Assembly (NCBI RefSeq): GCF_017592335.1
Contig: NZ_JACNMP010000002.1
Location: 1-64,000, forward strand
DNA: 64,000 nt
DNA from: Pseudaestuariivita rosea
GTDB lineage: Bacteria > Pseudomonadota > Alphaproteobacteria > Rhodobacterales > Rhodobacteraceae
Direction: 5' to 3'
The position numbers were made by a program, and so were the translations under genes. The notes below the pieces were generated by a model. The model worked only from the letters and a program-made list of their open reading frames with translations, ran no database searches and was not told the origin of the DNA. Positions 33,995 through 43,692 of this stretch are shown here, one piece after another (the first letter of the stretch is position 1; every line of letters starts with the position of its first letter).

Positions 33995-34968
33995 CAGCCG
34001 CCGAATATCTCGATAAAGCGTTCCTTGTTGGCCTGATCATCCTGCAACGCCTGAGCGGGATCAAAATCAAGCAGCTTGATCTGCGACCGGTCGGGAAAAC
34101 CTTCGGGTGGCGCGATATCGGGATGTGCGGGCAGATAACCCATGTCGGCCGCCAGTTGCTGACCTTCGGGTGAAATCAGGAAATCGACAAAGGCTTTGGC
34201 CGCCGTGGGGTTCTGTGCCGTCGACAGGATCGCCACGGGTTCGGTCACGGCAGAAACGCCTTCCTCGGGGAAAACGAACTCAACCGGTGCGCCGTCCAGC
34301 TTGTTGCGGATCGGCAGGAAGTCGACGACAAACCCATACAGCTTCTCGCCCCCCGCGATCGCCCGGTAGGTGCCGCCATTGCCGCCTTGGGGGTTCGCAC
34401 CCTGTTCGGCCAAGCCTTCATAGAAATCCCAGCCCAGATCAGGATGCGATGTGATCGCCGCCATATGGATCGTGGCAGCCCCCGATGTCAGGGGCGACGG
34501 CATGGCCAGACGATCTTTCGCCTCGGGCCGCAGCAGATCGGCATAGGACGTGGGCACCATGGGTGCGGCCGTGTTATAGACGATACCTGTCGTGATCAGC
34601 TTGGTCGAAAAATAAAACCCGTCCTGATCCATCAGCGCGGGATCATAGGCTGATACATCCGCATCCATATGCGCCATCAGACGCCCTTCGGCCTTCAGCC
34701 CCTCCATCGTGACCATATCGGCGATCAGCAGAACGTCAGGCTGGGGTGCATCGGCTTCGAATTCAGCGCGCAGTTTCGCCATGACCTTGGTCGTGCCGTC
34801 CCTGATCCACTCGACCTCGACATCGGGGTATTTGGCGGTAAAGGCGTCAACAGTCTGCTGCGCATCGGCATTGGGCTGCGACGTGTACAAAACAAGTTTG
34901 CCGGAAACATCGGCAGCGGCCGTTCCGGCCATCGCAAGGGCCGCGATCAGGCCCAGAAAACTTTTCAT
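33994..34968 (-). CDS. Periplasmic solute-binding protein, iron/AEP-type
   Basis: 324 residues from the ATG at 34968, behind AAGGAG. Signal peptide MKSFLGLIAALAMAGTAAA. The mature part follows the AfuA/FbpA-like family 1 pattern: GKLVLYTSQPNADAQQTVDA, VEWIRDGTTKVMAKLRAEFE, DVLLIADMVTMEGLKAEG and the C-terminal TAAKAFVDFLISPEGQQLAAD. First gene of a two-gene operon with the permease. The promoter must lie in 34969 to 35100. Substrate uncertain (ferric iron, or an organophosphonate). Confidence 0.85.
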   Translation of the reverse strand: MKSFLGLIAALAMAGTAAADVSGKLVLYTSQPNADAQQTVDAFTAKYPDVEVEWIRDGTTKVMAKLRAEFEADAPQPDVLLIADMVTMEGLKAEGRLMAHMDADVSAYDPALMDQDGFYFSTKLITTGIVYNTAAPMVPTSYADLLRPEAKDRLAMPSPLTSGAATIHMAAITSHPDLGWDFYEGLAEQGANPQGGNGGTYRAIAGGEKLYGFVVDFLPIRNKLDGAPVEFVFPEEGVSAVTEPVAILSTAQNPTAAKAFVDFLISPEGQQLAADMGYLPAHPDIAPPEGFPDRSQIKLLDFDPAQALQDDQANKERFIEIFGG

Positions 34969-35103
34969 CGGAATCTCCTTCAAGACATGTCTCAGTCCGA
35001 CGTATTGTTTGAACGTAACACTGGAATGTCAGGTCAACGACATATCGCGACCAAGGTCAGGATCGTATTACAAAGGTTGTAGGATGTAGTCGAGATAACC
35101 GAT

Positions 35104-35811
35104 TTACGTGTTATTCTTGTCAGAAACGACCCGCCCGTCTTCCAGCGTCACGATCCGATCGGCGCGGTCCAGAATGCGGTTGTCATGGGTGACCATCACT
35201 GTCGTTGTGCCCCGCAGACGGCCAAGGTCTTTCAGCATATCAACCACCGTCATGCCCGACTCTTTGTCCAATGCGGCGGTGGGTTCGTCGGCAAAGACGA
35301 CCTCGGGGTTTGACACCAGCGCGCGGGCGACGGCCACCCGTTGTTTCTGACCGCCCGACAGGTTCTGCGGCAGATAATTGACCCTGTCGGCCAACCCGAC
35401 CAGGCCCAGCATATGATGTGCGGCGCGGCGCTGTGCTGCGGTGTCACCGGACCCATGCACCTGCAACGCCATCATGACATTCTGTGTGGCGGTCAGGCTG
35501 CCATGCAGGTTGTGCGCCTGAAAAATAAAGCCGATGCGTTTGCGCAGCGCCACCACTTGCGCCCCAGACGCGCCGTTCAGTTCTTCGCCCAAAAGACGCA
35601 CGCTGCCCTCTTGCACATCGCGCAAACAGCCCATCAGGGTCAGAACCGTGGTCTTGCCCGACCCCGATGGCCCCATCAGCACCGTCAGACTGCCCGGGGC
35701 AATATCCAGCGATACGTCCCAGATCGCCTGTTTGCGCGCCTCACCCGACCCGAAATAGTGGTTCATGCCCGACACAGACACAGCAAACCCGGTTTTCGTT
35801 ACACCGTCCAT
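35104..35811 (-). CDS. ABC exporter ATPase, DevA/LolD type
   Basis: 235 residues. Walker A LMGPSGSGKTTVLTLMGCLR, signature LSGGQKQRVAVARALV, Walker B VVFADEPTAALD, and VMVTHDNRILDRADRI with the switch His. This is the MacB/LolD/DevA subclass that powers lipoprotein or glycolipid exporters. It follows the permease with a 1-bp overlap and completes a three-gene exporter (membrane-fusion, permease, ATPase). Confidence 0.88.
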   Translation of the reverse strand: MDGVTKTGFAVSVSGMNHYFGSGEARKQAIWDVSLDIAPGSLTVLMGPSGSGKTTVLTLMGCLRDVQEGSVRLLGEELNGASGAQVVALRKRIGFIFQAHNLHGSLTATQNVMMALQVHGSGDTAAQRRAAHHMLGLVGLADRVNYLPQNLSGGQKQRVAVARALVSNPEVVFADEPTAALDKESGMTVVDMLKDLGRLRGTTTVMVTHDNRILDRADRIVTLEDGRVVSDKNNT

Positions 35812-36986
35812 CAGAACAGATCCGCCGGATCAGCCGCCGCCAGCCGTCGCGTTGCAATCACCCCCGACAGGGCACAGGCGGCAATGGTTCCGATCAACAC
35901 CGACAGCGCCAGGCTGAACGTCATGGTCATCTGCAATCCCGTGGCGGCCCCAAGGACCACATAAATACTTGTGCCGATCGCAAGCCCCGGCAGAAAACCC
36001 AGCACCGCCAGAATGATCGCCTGTTCGATCACTATGGAAACAAAGAACCCTTGTGGATAGCCCACCGCCTTGAAGGTGGCATATTCCGACAGGTGATCGG
36101 CCACATCGGTCGATAGCACCTGATAAACGATGACGATCCCGACGATGATGCCGATGATCACCCCAAAGCCAAATATGATGCCTGTGGGGCGTTCTGTTGT
36201 CTGATACCTAAGGTCGGCGGCAATTGCGTCTTCGGTTGTTGCGACCTTGACCGCATCCGCGGGCAATACATGGCGCAACCGCTCAACGACGACATTGTGG
36301 TCAAGACCGTCTTCAACGTTGACCAGAATATGCGTGGGTGCCCCAGAGCTGCGGTTGTTGAACAGCCGCAGGAACGTCTGATCCGAGGTATAAAGCGTGC
36401 CATCAGCAGAAAAACCCGCCCCGACTTCCATTGTGCCCACAATATTGATCGTCCGACCGGTCAGCTCGACCTGATAGGGGGCTGCGGGGGTGGCGGTGTC
36501 CAGCAGGCCGGGCGCGATGCCACGTGTCAGCGCATCGAACAGAACCGTGTCGGCCAGTTGAAGCGTCTGCATGCTGCTTTGCAGGTCTTTCCGGGCAAAC
36601 TCTGGCTGGCTGGGATCAAGACCGATGGCCTGCACAGTCGAACTGCCGCCATCGGGCCGTTGCCATTCCACATTCCCGATATAAATCGGGGCGGCTGCTT
36701 TGACGCCGGGGATCGAAAGCGCCTGAAACATGCGGGCACGTGATACATTCGAGCCGTCGGTCAGCGTCTTTGCGTCGCTTGCGGTGATCATGATATCCGC
36801 TTTGAACAAATCATATGGCGCCACGGCCGAGGCATTCAGCGCGCCCATAATGCCCAGTTGCACGAAAACCAGCACATTGGCAAAAACCACACCGGCCACC
36901 GCAACGATCAGACGTGCTCGCGAATGACTAAGCTGTAGCCAGCCGATGGGCAGTCGTCCCAGCACCCATGATAGAAATCGCGTCAT
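35811..36986 (-). CDS. ABC exporter permease, DevC type
   Basis: 391 residues. A first transmembrane helix (about 24 to 46) is followed by a large periplasmic domain (about 50 to 265), then three more helices near the C-terminus. This is the FtsX/MacB permease layout. Features such as ADHLSEYATFKAVGYPQGFF match DevC, known from heterocyst glycolipid export in cyanobacteria; the same set occurs in many alphaproteobacteria with unknown cargo. It overlaps the membrane-fusion gene by 4 bp. Confidence 0.85.
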   Translation of the reverse strand: MTRFLSWVLGRLPIGWLQLSHSRARLIVAVAGVVFANVLVFVQLGIMGALNASAVAPYDLFKADIMITASDAKTLTDGSNVSRARMFQALSIPGVKAAAPIYIGNVEWQRPDGGSSTVQAIGLDPSQPEFARKDLQSSMQTLQLADTVLFDALTRGIAPGLLDTATPAAPYQVELTGRTINIVGTMEVGAGFSADGTLYTSDQTFLRLFNNRSSGAPTHILVNVEDGLDHNVVVERLRHVLPADAVKVATTEDAIAADLRYQTTERPTGIIFGFGVIIGIIVGIVIVYQVLSTDVADHLSEYATFKAVGYPQGFFVSIVIEQAIILAVLGFLPGLAIGTSIYVVLGAATGLQMTMTFSLALSVLIGTIAACALSGVIATRRLAAADPADLF

Positions 36987-38212
36987 TCCTGGCGCCCTGC
37001 ATCAATCCGGGTGATGACTTCCAGATTGGTGTATCGCCGGGCTTGGGTCGACGATTCAGGGTCTAGCGTGACAATCACATCCACGACACGCGCATCGGTA
37101 TTGGCCGCTGGATCATCCGAGGTGATCGTCTGACGCCCGATTTCCAGACCGATCGCGGTGACCGTTCCGGTCAGTGGCGCAGAAAAGGGTCTGGCGGTGA
37201 TCTGGGCCGGGTCACCAATGGCCACACGACCGATCATCGACTGATAAACCTCGGCCTCGACTGTCATGACGTCGGTATTGCCCAAATTCATGATACCGTC
37301 GGACCCGGGCCGTTCGCCGGGGCGCAGGTTGATCGACAAAACGGTGCCGTCAATCGGTGCGCGCACCAAGGCTTCGTCAAGCGCCAGCTCTGCACGGCTT
37401 AATTCGGCCTCGGCCGAGGCGACATTCGCTTCGGCCAGCAGGATGGCGGGTTGTGCGGTGCCCTCGGTCATCTCGAACCGGGACAGTGTGGCGCGGTTAC
37501 GGGCGACATCGCGTTCAGCCTCGGTCGCGCGGGCCAAAGCCGCATCAAAAGTCGCACGCGTCGTCACGCCGCGTTCCAGCAATTCAGTGGCCCGTTCCAG
37601 ATCCGAGGATGCCGCTTCGGCGGTCGCTTCGGCCCGTTCCAGAGATGCGCGGGCTTCGGCCAGGCTGGCCGTCACATCGGCGCGTGACTGAACCAATGCG
37701 GCCCGCTGCACCTGCAATGCTGCACGGGCTGTGGCAACGGCACTTTCGCGCTGGGCCTTGTTATCCAGCACCGCCAGAATATCGCCTTTGCTGACTTGAT
37801 TGCCTTCTGATGCGTTCAAAGTGTCAACACGCGCGTCACCTGCTCCAAAGGGCGGCGCCAGCACGACAATATCACCCTGTGGAATGATCCGACCCAGGGC
37901 CACAACATCGCCTTCGGATAGAACCGCGATTTCCTCAGCCGCTTCGATCTGGGCGATTGCGACAGCAATGGGGGTATCAGTGCCGCCGCCTGGTTCCAGA
38001 CCGGTTGCCGCAAAAATCGCACGCAGAGCAGGGGGTTGAAAATACAACCCGATCACGCCGCCAACAATCAAAAAGACCCATAACATCGCCAGTCGGGGCA
38101 CCCAGCGCAGACGCCTCTTTTTTGCAGGGGCAGCCGTATCGGCCTTGGATACACCGGTTTCTTTCAGCGGCAATTTTGGTTCGCGATTGTCGGCCTTGCC
38201 TGGTTCAGTCAT
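36983..38212 (-). CDS. HlyD/DevB-type membrane-fusion protein
   Basis: 409 residues from the ATG at 38212. A short cytoplasmic lead and one TM helix (about 37 to 58) come first. Then come a lipoyl-like half (GRIIPQGDIVVLAPP, VSKGDILAVLDN) and a long Ala/Arg/Glu-rich coiled coil (about 140 to 265), and a beta-barrel part (APIDGTVLSINLRPGERPG). It bridges the inner-membrane permease to an outer-membrane channel. First gene of the DevBCA-like operon, divergent from a TetR regulator with a palindromic operator between them. Confidence 0.87.
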   Translation of the reverse strand: MTEPGKADNREPKLPLKETGVSKADTAAPAKKRRLRWVPRLAMLWVFLIVGGVIGLYFQPPALRAIFAATGLEPGGGTDTPIAVAIAQIEAAEEIAVLSEGDVVALGRIIPQGDIVVLAPPFGAGDARVDTLNASEGNQVSKGDILAVLDNKAQRESAVATARAALQVQRAALVQSRADVTASLAEARASLERAEATAEAASSDLERATELLERGVTTRATFDAALARATEAERDVARNRATLSRFEMTEGTAQPAILLAEANVASAEAELSRAELALDEALVRAPIDGTVLSINLRPGERPGSDGIMNLGNTDVMTVEAEVYQSMIGRVAIGDPAQITARPFSAPLTGTVTAIGLEIGRQTITSDDPAANTDARVVDVIVTLDPESSTQARRYTNLEVITRIDAGRQE

Positions 38213-38298
38213 TCTGCATCCCTTGTCCAAGGTTTGCCCGTGGCAACCTGTCCGTGTCGGTCGTTTTTGCTGTCTTTTTCATCGCATTGTAAGTATAC

Positions 38299-38320
38299 GC
38301 TTTCATTAGCTATTGAAAGC
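38299..38320. promoter_or_regulatory. 22-bp near-perfect palindrome, TetR operator
   Basis: GCTTTCA-t-TAGCTA-t-TGAAAGC: all positions are self-complementary except the two marked t. It sits in the gap between the divergent exporter operon and the TetR gene, 41 bp upstream of the TetR start. Confidence 0.75.
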
Positions 38321-38360
38321 AGATGGTGTCAACCAAGAAAAATACAAGGGAGGATATGCC

Positions 38361-38969
38361 ATGCCTGCGCCCATCAACGAGGATCGCATTCTGGACGCCG
38401 CATTGGAAATCTGGCGCGAAGAGGGCCTGCGTGACGCGACCACCCGAAAGGTGGCTGAACGCGCTGGAATAGGCGAAGTCACGATCTTCCGTCGTTTCGG
38501 TGATAAATCGGCCCTGTTCACAGCAGCCCTGGCGAAAGAGGCTGACCTTTTTGCAGGCGACGGGATCGACTACACTGGCGACCTGACCCGCGATCTGAAA
38601 GCGATTATCGACGCCTACAGCCGCCTTTTGGACCGTAATATCAGTCTTTTGGCGGATTTCATGCTGAGCGTGCAGCGCGATGCGGTGCTAGATGAGGCCC
38701 GTCATATCCCCGCCGCCGCCATGGCCCGCGTGGGACAGGTCATCGCCCAGCATCAGGCCGCAGGTCACCTGCGTAACGGCCCGCCGATGGAGCTTGTCCT
38801 GTCACTGCTCAGCCCCATCCTGCTGCGTCGCCTGATCGGCCGCGTACAGCCCGGATTGGCCCCCAAACTGGATATCGAAACCCACCTGGCCGGGTTTCTG
38901 CAAGGCTGGGCCACACCTGTCATGGGCCAGTGCCCTGATCCGCAATCCGTTCCATCAGATAGATCATAA
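38361..38969 (+). CDS. TetR-family transcriptional regulator
   Basis: 202 residues from the ATG at 38361, behind AGGGAGG. The N-terminal helix-turn-helix is ILDAALEIWREEGLRDATTR, then KVAERAGIGEVTIFRRFGDK (about 9 to 50). The C-terminal helical domain binds an unknown ligand. Divergent from the DevBCA-like exporter and separated by the 22-bp palindrome, so it most likely represses both itself and the exporter. Confidence 0.9.
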   Translation: MPAPINEDRILDAALEIWREEGLRDATTRKVAERAGIGEVTIFRRFGDKSALFTAALAKEADLFAGDGIDYTGDLTRDLKAIIDAYSRLLDRNISLLADFMLSVQRDAVLDEARHIPAAAMARVGQVIAQHQAAGHLRNGPPMELVLSLLSPILLRRLIGRVQPGLAPKLDIETHLAGFLQGWATPVMGQCPDPQSVPSDRS

Positions 38970-39374
38970 TCTGGGCGGACTTTCTATCCTCGGGGGGCAG
39001 GCCATTCCTGTTTTTTGTTCGTCATTGCAAAGAACTTATGTACCGTCCGTCTTCCATCCTGAGTATGACATGATCTGCAGACTGAACTGTTCCAACATCT
39101 ACCCGCGCTTCAGGGGGCGAAGGTCAAACGCCCAAAACCATGTCAGATAGTATCTTTTACCTGGGCATTGAAAATATTTAAAATCAATGGGTTGTCTGTG
39201 CAATAAAGCAGACAAATGGCGTGCCGCAGTGATCAGGCATAGTCCATTTGGGCCATGATGTATTTCAGTATCTGCTGATGCATATCTTCATAAGTTCAGC
39301 CTATCAGGATTGAGAGTCGTTTACTTTGAAGGCTACCCGTATCGCACATTGAATATACAAGGAGTGGACCTTCA
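38970..39374. other. Gene-free stretch before a small membrane protein
   Basis: 405 bp. I see no gene. The only notable structure is the inverted repeat TTGTCTG/CAGACAA (39192 to 39198 and 39209 to 39215) with a 10-nt loop. AAGGAG precedes the gene at 39375. Confidence 0.5.
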
Positions 39375-39938
39375 ATGCTTGTGTCAAAGACGACTTTCGA
39401 ACTTCTTCTCTACGGTGTGCCTGCGGGGTTTATGCTACTATGTTTGCTGTTGGTACTGATCTTCAAAGCGCAACGCACCAGATCTATTCTGGGCATCCTT
39501 GGCTTCGTGGCCGCTGGTGGCAGCTATTTTTACTTCAATACAACGGTAAAAGATGACACGCTTGCGATTTTGACTGCCCAAAACTGTAGTGACAGCACAA
39601 TGGCTTTCTTGTTGCCGTTTGGTGATGCCGAAGCTTTGAATTTTGACAATCAGGGCACGGAAGTTTTTGACAACCTGCCAAACGCTCAGTTGATCGCAGT
39701 CCAAAACAACGCGTCCACACCCCTTGCTGTCAGCGCTGTCATATATGGCGAACAGCCGGCGATTGACGATAGAATGGAACTTGCGGTTGCTCATCAAGGA
39801 CATGTCATTCCCGCAGGGCAACAACATCTCCTGCCGATCACTCAAGACGACGTCTATTTTCTGGAAGTGTCACCGGAAATGATCTTGTTTTCTGACTCTG
39901 AAACCGGCGTCTTGAAGTTCGAAATTCGCTGCACATAA
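39375..39938 (+). CDS. Hypothetical membrane protein
   Basis: 187 residues. Two N-terminal transmembrane helices (about 8 to 30 and 36 to 54) are followed by a soluble domain of about 130 residues with alternating strands and two Cys residues (about 69 and 186). I do not recognise it. It stands alone, convergent with dnaB. Composition resembles the core region somewhat less than its neighbours, with more A/T. Confidence 0.6.
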   Translation: MLVSKTTFELLLYGVPAGFMLLCLLLVLIFKAQRTRSILGILGFVAAGGSYFYFNTTVKDDTLAILTAQNCSDSTMAFLLPFGDAEALNFDNQGTEVFDNLPNAQLIAVQNNASTPLAVSAVIYGEQPAIDDRMELAVAHQGHVIPAGQQHLLPITQDDVYFLEVSPEMILFSDSETGVLKFEIRCT

Positions 39939-39980
39939 AGCGGCCAATGTTATGTATTCAGCAGTAGTGGTGGATGGATA

Positions 39981-41477
39981 TCAGAAATCATTTCCGCCAC
40001 TACCTTGCTGCCACGGCTTGACCAGATTGCCGAAGCGGGTGAATTGACCCTCGAAGCTTAGTTCGATGGTGCCAATGGGGCCGTGACGTTGTTTGCCAAT
40101 GATGACTTCGGCCTTGCCGTGCAAATGCTCCATTTCTTCCTGCCATTTGGCCATGGCGTCCAGATCGTGGTCGCCGGGCTTTTCGCGTTCTTTGTAATAT
40201 TCCTCGCGGAAGACGAACATCACCACATCGGCGTCCTGTTCGATCGATCCGGATTCGCGCAGGTCCGACAGCTGCGGGCGTTTGTCTTCGCGGTTTTCCA
40301 CCTGACGTGACAGCTGCGACAACGCGATCACCGGAATGTCCAGCTCCTTGGCGATGGCCTTTAAACCTTGGGTAATTTCCGACACCTCATTCACCCGGCT
40401 GTCCTTGGCCGTCGCGGGGCGGACCAGTTGCAGATAGTCGACGATCAGCACGTCCAGCCCGTGGGTCCGTTTCAGCCGCCGGGCACGCGCGGCCAGTTGG
40501 GAAATCGGCAAGGCGGGCGTGTCATCGATATAAAGCGGGCAGGCCTCAAGCGCCTTTGCCGCCTCGACAAACCGCCGGAACTCGGCCTCGGTCATGTCGC
40601 CGCGGCGGATCTGTTCTGATGGCACTTCGGCCGCTTCAGACAAAATCCGCGCGGCCAGCTGTTCGGCCGACATCTCAAGCGAATAGAAGCCCACAACGCC
40701 CCCGTCGACGGCGCCCTCAGACCCATCGGGCAGCGCGCCTTTCTTATAGGTCTTGGCGATGTTGAACGCGATGTTGGTCGCCAGCGAGGTTTTCCCCATC
40801 GACGGGCGCCCGGCCAAAATCAGCAAGTCTGACCGGTGCAGCCCGCCCAGTTTCTTGTCCATATCGACCAGCCCGGTCGACACACCGGCCAGCCCGCCGT
40901 CCCGCTGATAGGCGGCGTTGGCGACGTTCACTGCATCGGTGACAGCCTTCAGAAAGCTTTGAAACCCGCTTTCCGCCTGCCCCTGTTCGGCCAGCTTGTA
41001 AAGATGCTGTTCCGCCTCGACGATCTGTTCACGCGGTTCGCTGTCGACATCGACCTTGGCCGCCTTGGACGAGATATTCTGCCCCAGCCCGATCAACTCA
41101 CGCCGGATCGCAAGGTTATAGATCATCTGCGCATAATCCCGCGCCGCAAACGCGCTGATCGCCGCCCCGGCCAGCCGCACCAGATAGGTGGGCCCGCCCA
41201 GTTCAGCCAGCCCTGCGTGATCTTCCAGAAACGGCTTCAGCGTGACGGGCGAGGCCAGATTGTTCTGCGAAATCCGCCGCGCGGCAATCTCAAAAATCTC
41301 GGCATGCACGGGGTCATAGAAATGCTGCGGCCCGATAATCGAAGACACCCGGTCGAACACATCATTGTTGGTCAGAATCGCGCCCAGCAATTGCTGCTCG
41401 GCCTCGATCGAATGCGGCATAATATCCGCAATATCCTGCACATCAGACGCAGGTTTAACCGCTGTCAGGTCGTTCAT
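39981..41477 (-). CDS. dnaB: Replicative DNA helicase DnaB
   Basis: 498 residues. The N-terminal helical domain (PHSIEAEQQLLGAILTNNDV) is followed by the RecA-like motor with Walker A LAGRPSMGKTSLATNIAFN (about 226 to 244), GFYSLEMSAEQLAARIL and VLIVDYLQLVRP (Walker B). SDLRESGSIEQDADVVMF and KQRHGPIGTIEL follow. Length and motifs are those of full-length DnaB, the hexameric 5'-3' helicase at the replication fork. No intein. Chromosomal core gene. Confidence 0.97.
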   Translation of the reverse strand: MNDLTAVKPASDVQDIADIMPHSIEAEQQLLGAILTNNDVFDRVSSIIGPQHFYDPVHAEIFEIAARRISQNNLASPVTLKPFLEDHAGLAELGGPTYLVRLAGAAISAFAARDYAQMIYNLAIRRELIGLGQNISSKAAKVDVDSEPREQIVEAEQHLYKLAEQGQAESGFQSFLKAVTDAVNVANAAYQRDGGLAGVSTGLVDMDKKLGGLHRSDLLILAGRPSMGKTSLATNIAFNIAKTYKKGALPDGSEGAVDGGVVGFYSLEMSAEQLAARILSEAAEVPSEQIRRGDMTEAEFRRFVEAAKALEACPLYIDDTPALPISQLAARARRLKRTHGLDVLIVDYLQLVRPATAKDSRVNEVSEITQGLKAIAKELDIPVIALSQLSRQVENREDKRPQLSDLRESGSIEQDADVVMFVFREEYYKEREKPGDHDLDAMAKWQEEMEHLHGKAEVIIGKQRHGPIGTIELSFEGQFTRFGNLVKPWQQGSGGNDF

Positions 41478-41685
41478 CGTGACTGCCCGTCTTTTCTGTT
41501 GTGAACGATCAGATACCAGTTAGAACATATAAAAATCCACGTGCAAATCTTTTTGGATAAGATGCGGGATAAATCGGTGCAAAACCGGTGGGGTATTTTC
41601 GGACGGCTATATCTTGGTTGCCTGCGTCGGGTCTTCTCTAAATCTTGTCGCCCAAAGCGATTCTGTGGACAGTTCTGTCCACATG

Positions 41686-42366
41686 TTATCCACCGCTGCG
41701 GGCCGCTTGCCAGGCGCGGGGATCGTTCAGGAAGGCTTCGACTTCACGCAAGGTATTGGCATCAATAGCCTTTTGCGCCTTGGCCTCGGCCAGAACGTCC
41801 CACCAGGTGCAAAGGGAATGCAAAGTGATGCCGTGATCGCCAAGCGTCTTCTCGGTTTCAGGGAAAATGCCGTAATAGAAAATCACTGCCGTATGCCCGC
41901 AGGTGGCCCCGGTGTCGCGGATCGCATCGACGAAGCTTAGTTTTGATCCGCCGTCGGTCGTCAGGTCTTCGACCAGCAGCACGCGCTGGCCTTCAGACAT
42001 CGCCCCCTCGATGCGGGCGTTGCGGCCATACCCCTTGGGCTTTTTGCGCACATAGGTCATGGGCAGCGCCATCCGTTCGGCCACCATCGCGGCAAAGGGG
42101 ATGCCCGCCGTTTCGCCACCCGCGATGTTGTCAAAGGCCTCAAACCCTGCGTCGCGCATGACGGTCACAGTCAGAAAATCCATCAGCGTCGACCGGATGC
42201 GCGGATAGCTGATCAGCTTGCGGCAATCGATATAGGTGGGCGAGGGCAGGCCCGAGGCCAGCGTAAACGGCTCATCTGCATTGAAGTGCACCGCCTTGAT
42301 TTCCAGCAGCATCCGCGCAGTCAGGCGGGCCATTTCTTTGGCATCGGGAAAACTTGTGGGGATCAT
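41686..42366 (-). CDS. pyrE: Orotate phosphoribosyltransferase
   Basis: 226 residues. The PRPP-binding motif is [14 protein letters not shown], with [20 protein letters not shown] and [17 protein letters not shown] upstream. Converts orotate and PRPP to OMP in pyrimidine synthesis. It overlaps the pyrC stop by 4 bp (ATGA), so the two are co-expressed. Confidence 0.95.
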   Translation of the reverse strand: MIPTSFPDAKEMARLTARMLLEIKAVHFNADEPFTLASGLPSPTYIDCRKLISYPRIRSTLMDFLTVTVMRDAGFEAFDNIAGGETAGIPFAAMVAERMALPMTYVRKKPKGYGRNARIEGAMSEGQRVLLVEDLTTDGGSKLSFVDAIRDTGATCGHTAVIFYYGIFPETEKTLGDHGITLHSLCTWWDVLAEAKAQKAIDANTLREVEAFLNDPRAWQAARSGG

Positions 42367-43409
42367 GCGTCAACCTCAATACGCCAGTGCAGGGGAAAGC
42401 CGGGGTCAAAGACGGTCACGGGGCCGTCGCCGGTGTGGATTTTGTCGGGGTAAGTCACCGGATCGCCTTTGATCAGGGTGATTTGGGCGTCGTTCGGGGG
42501 CAGACGGTAGAAGGCGGGGCCGTTCAGGCTGGCAAAGCCTTCCAGCTTTTCCAGGGCGCCCGCTGCCTCAAACACCTCGGCCAGGCAAGACATCGTGTTC
42601 GTGGCCGAAAAAACACCCGCACAGCCGCAAGCGCTTTCCTTATTCGGATCCGTATGCGGCGCGCTGTCGGTGCCCAGGAAAAACCGTGCGTCGCCGCTGG
42701 TTGCGGCGGCAACCAGAGCCTGACGATGGCTTTCGCGCTTGGCCACGGGCAGGCAGTAGTAATGCGGTCTGATGCCGCCCACCAGCATGTGGTTGCGGTT
42801 GATGATCAGGTGGTGCGTCGTGATCGTGGCGCCCAGATCGGCCGGATTGCTTTGCACATAATCCACCGCGTCGCGGGTTGTCACATGCTCCATCACCACG
42901 CGCAGCCCCGGTGTGGTGCGGCGGATCGGGTCCAGCACGCGGTCGATGAACACGGCCTCGCGGTCAAAGATGTCGATGTCGGCATCCACGACCTCGCCAT
43001 GAACGCAAAGGGGCATGCCGATTTCGGCCATTTTTTCCAGCACCGGGCGGACCTTGTCAAAATCCCGCACGCCTGAGGCTGAGTTCGTTGTGGCCCCCGC
43101 GGGATAAAGCTTGACCGACGTGACCAGCCCGCTGGCGTGGGCCGCGGCGACATCGTCGGGGTCGGTGTCCTCGGTCAGGTAGAGCGTCATCAGTGGGGTA
43201 AATGTGGCCCCATCCGGCATCGCGGCCATGATCCGGTCACGATAGGCGGCGGCGTCTGCCCCGGTCATAACGGGCGGCACCAGGTTCGGCATCACAATAG
43301 CGCGGGCGAAATGGCGGGTGGTTTCAGGCAGAACACCTTGCAGCATCGCCCCATCGCGCAGGTGCAAATGCCAGTCGTCGGGGCGGCGGATCGTTATTCG
43401 GTCAGTCAT
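42363..43409 (-). CDS. pyrC: Dihydroorotase (class II)
   Basis: 348 residues. Metal-binding [10 protein letters not shown] (about 11 to 20), carbamylated Lys in [12 protein letters not shown] (about 99 to 110), VHGE, and [17 protein letters not shown] carries a ligand Asp. Closes carbamoyl-aspartate to dihydroorotate. First gene of the pyrC-pyrE pair. Confidence 0.96.
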   Translation of the reverse strand: MTDRITIRRPDDWHLHLRDGAMLQGVLPETTRHFARAIVMPNLVPPVMTGADAAAYRDRIMAAMPDGATFTPLMTLYLTEDTDPDDVAAAHASGLVTSVKLYPAGATTNSASGVRDFDKVRPVLEKMAEIGMPLCVHGEVVDADIDIFDREAVFIDRVLDPIRRTTPGLRVVMEHVTTRDAVDYVQSNPADLGATITTHHLIINRNHMLVGGIRPHYYCLPVAKRESHRQALVAAATSGDARFFLGTDSAPHTDPNKESACGCAGVFSATNTMSCLAEVFEAAGALEKLEGFASLNGPAFYRLPPNDAQITLIKGDPVTYPDKIHTGDGPVTVFDPGFPLHWRIEVDA

Positions 43410-43554
43410 ATCATCCGCTTACACAATCGGGGCGGTCAGCACCATGGGGTTGGTGCCTAAAATTTGCGCAAGTCAGGTTTTCCTGTGGATCATGTCTTTC
43501 AGAATTAGGCAGCCGCACTTTTCTGCATGAAAGCCCAAGAAAACAAAGATGTAA

Positions 43555-43637
43555 GGGCAGCGACCGGCCCGAGGGTGGGCGAGAAGCGCCCGCCGTGGGG
43601 GGCGGGTCGGGCGCTGCCCGGTGGTGCCCACCGGGCG
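43555..43637 (+). repeat. GC-rich structured repeat, copy 1
   Basis: Begins GGGCAGCGACCGG and ends CCCACCGGGCG. GGGCAGCG pairs with CGCTGCCC, an inner GCGCCCGCC pairs with GGCGGGTCGGGCGC, and a terminal hairpin is CCCGGTGG/CCACCGGG. It lies between the divergent pyrC and ureD. Confidence 0.75.
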
Positions 43638-43692
43638 ATTTGTCCTAATGGAGTATTGCAGATTTTTCGAAGCATGCACTAACCTGAAACAG

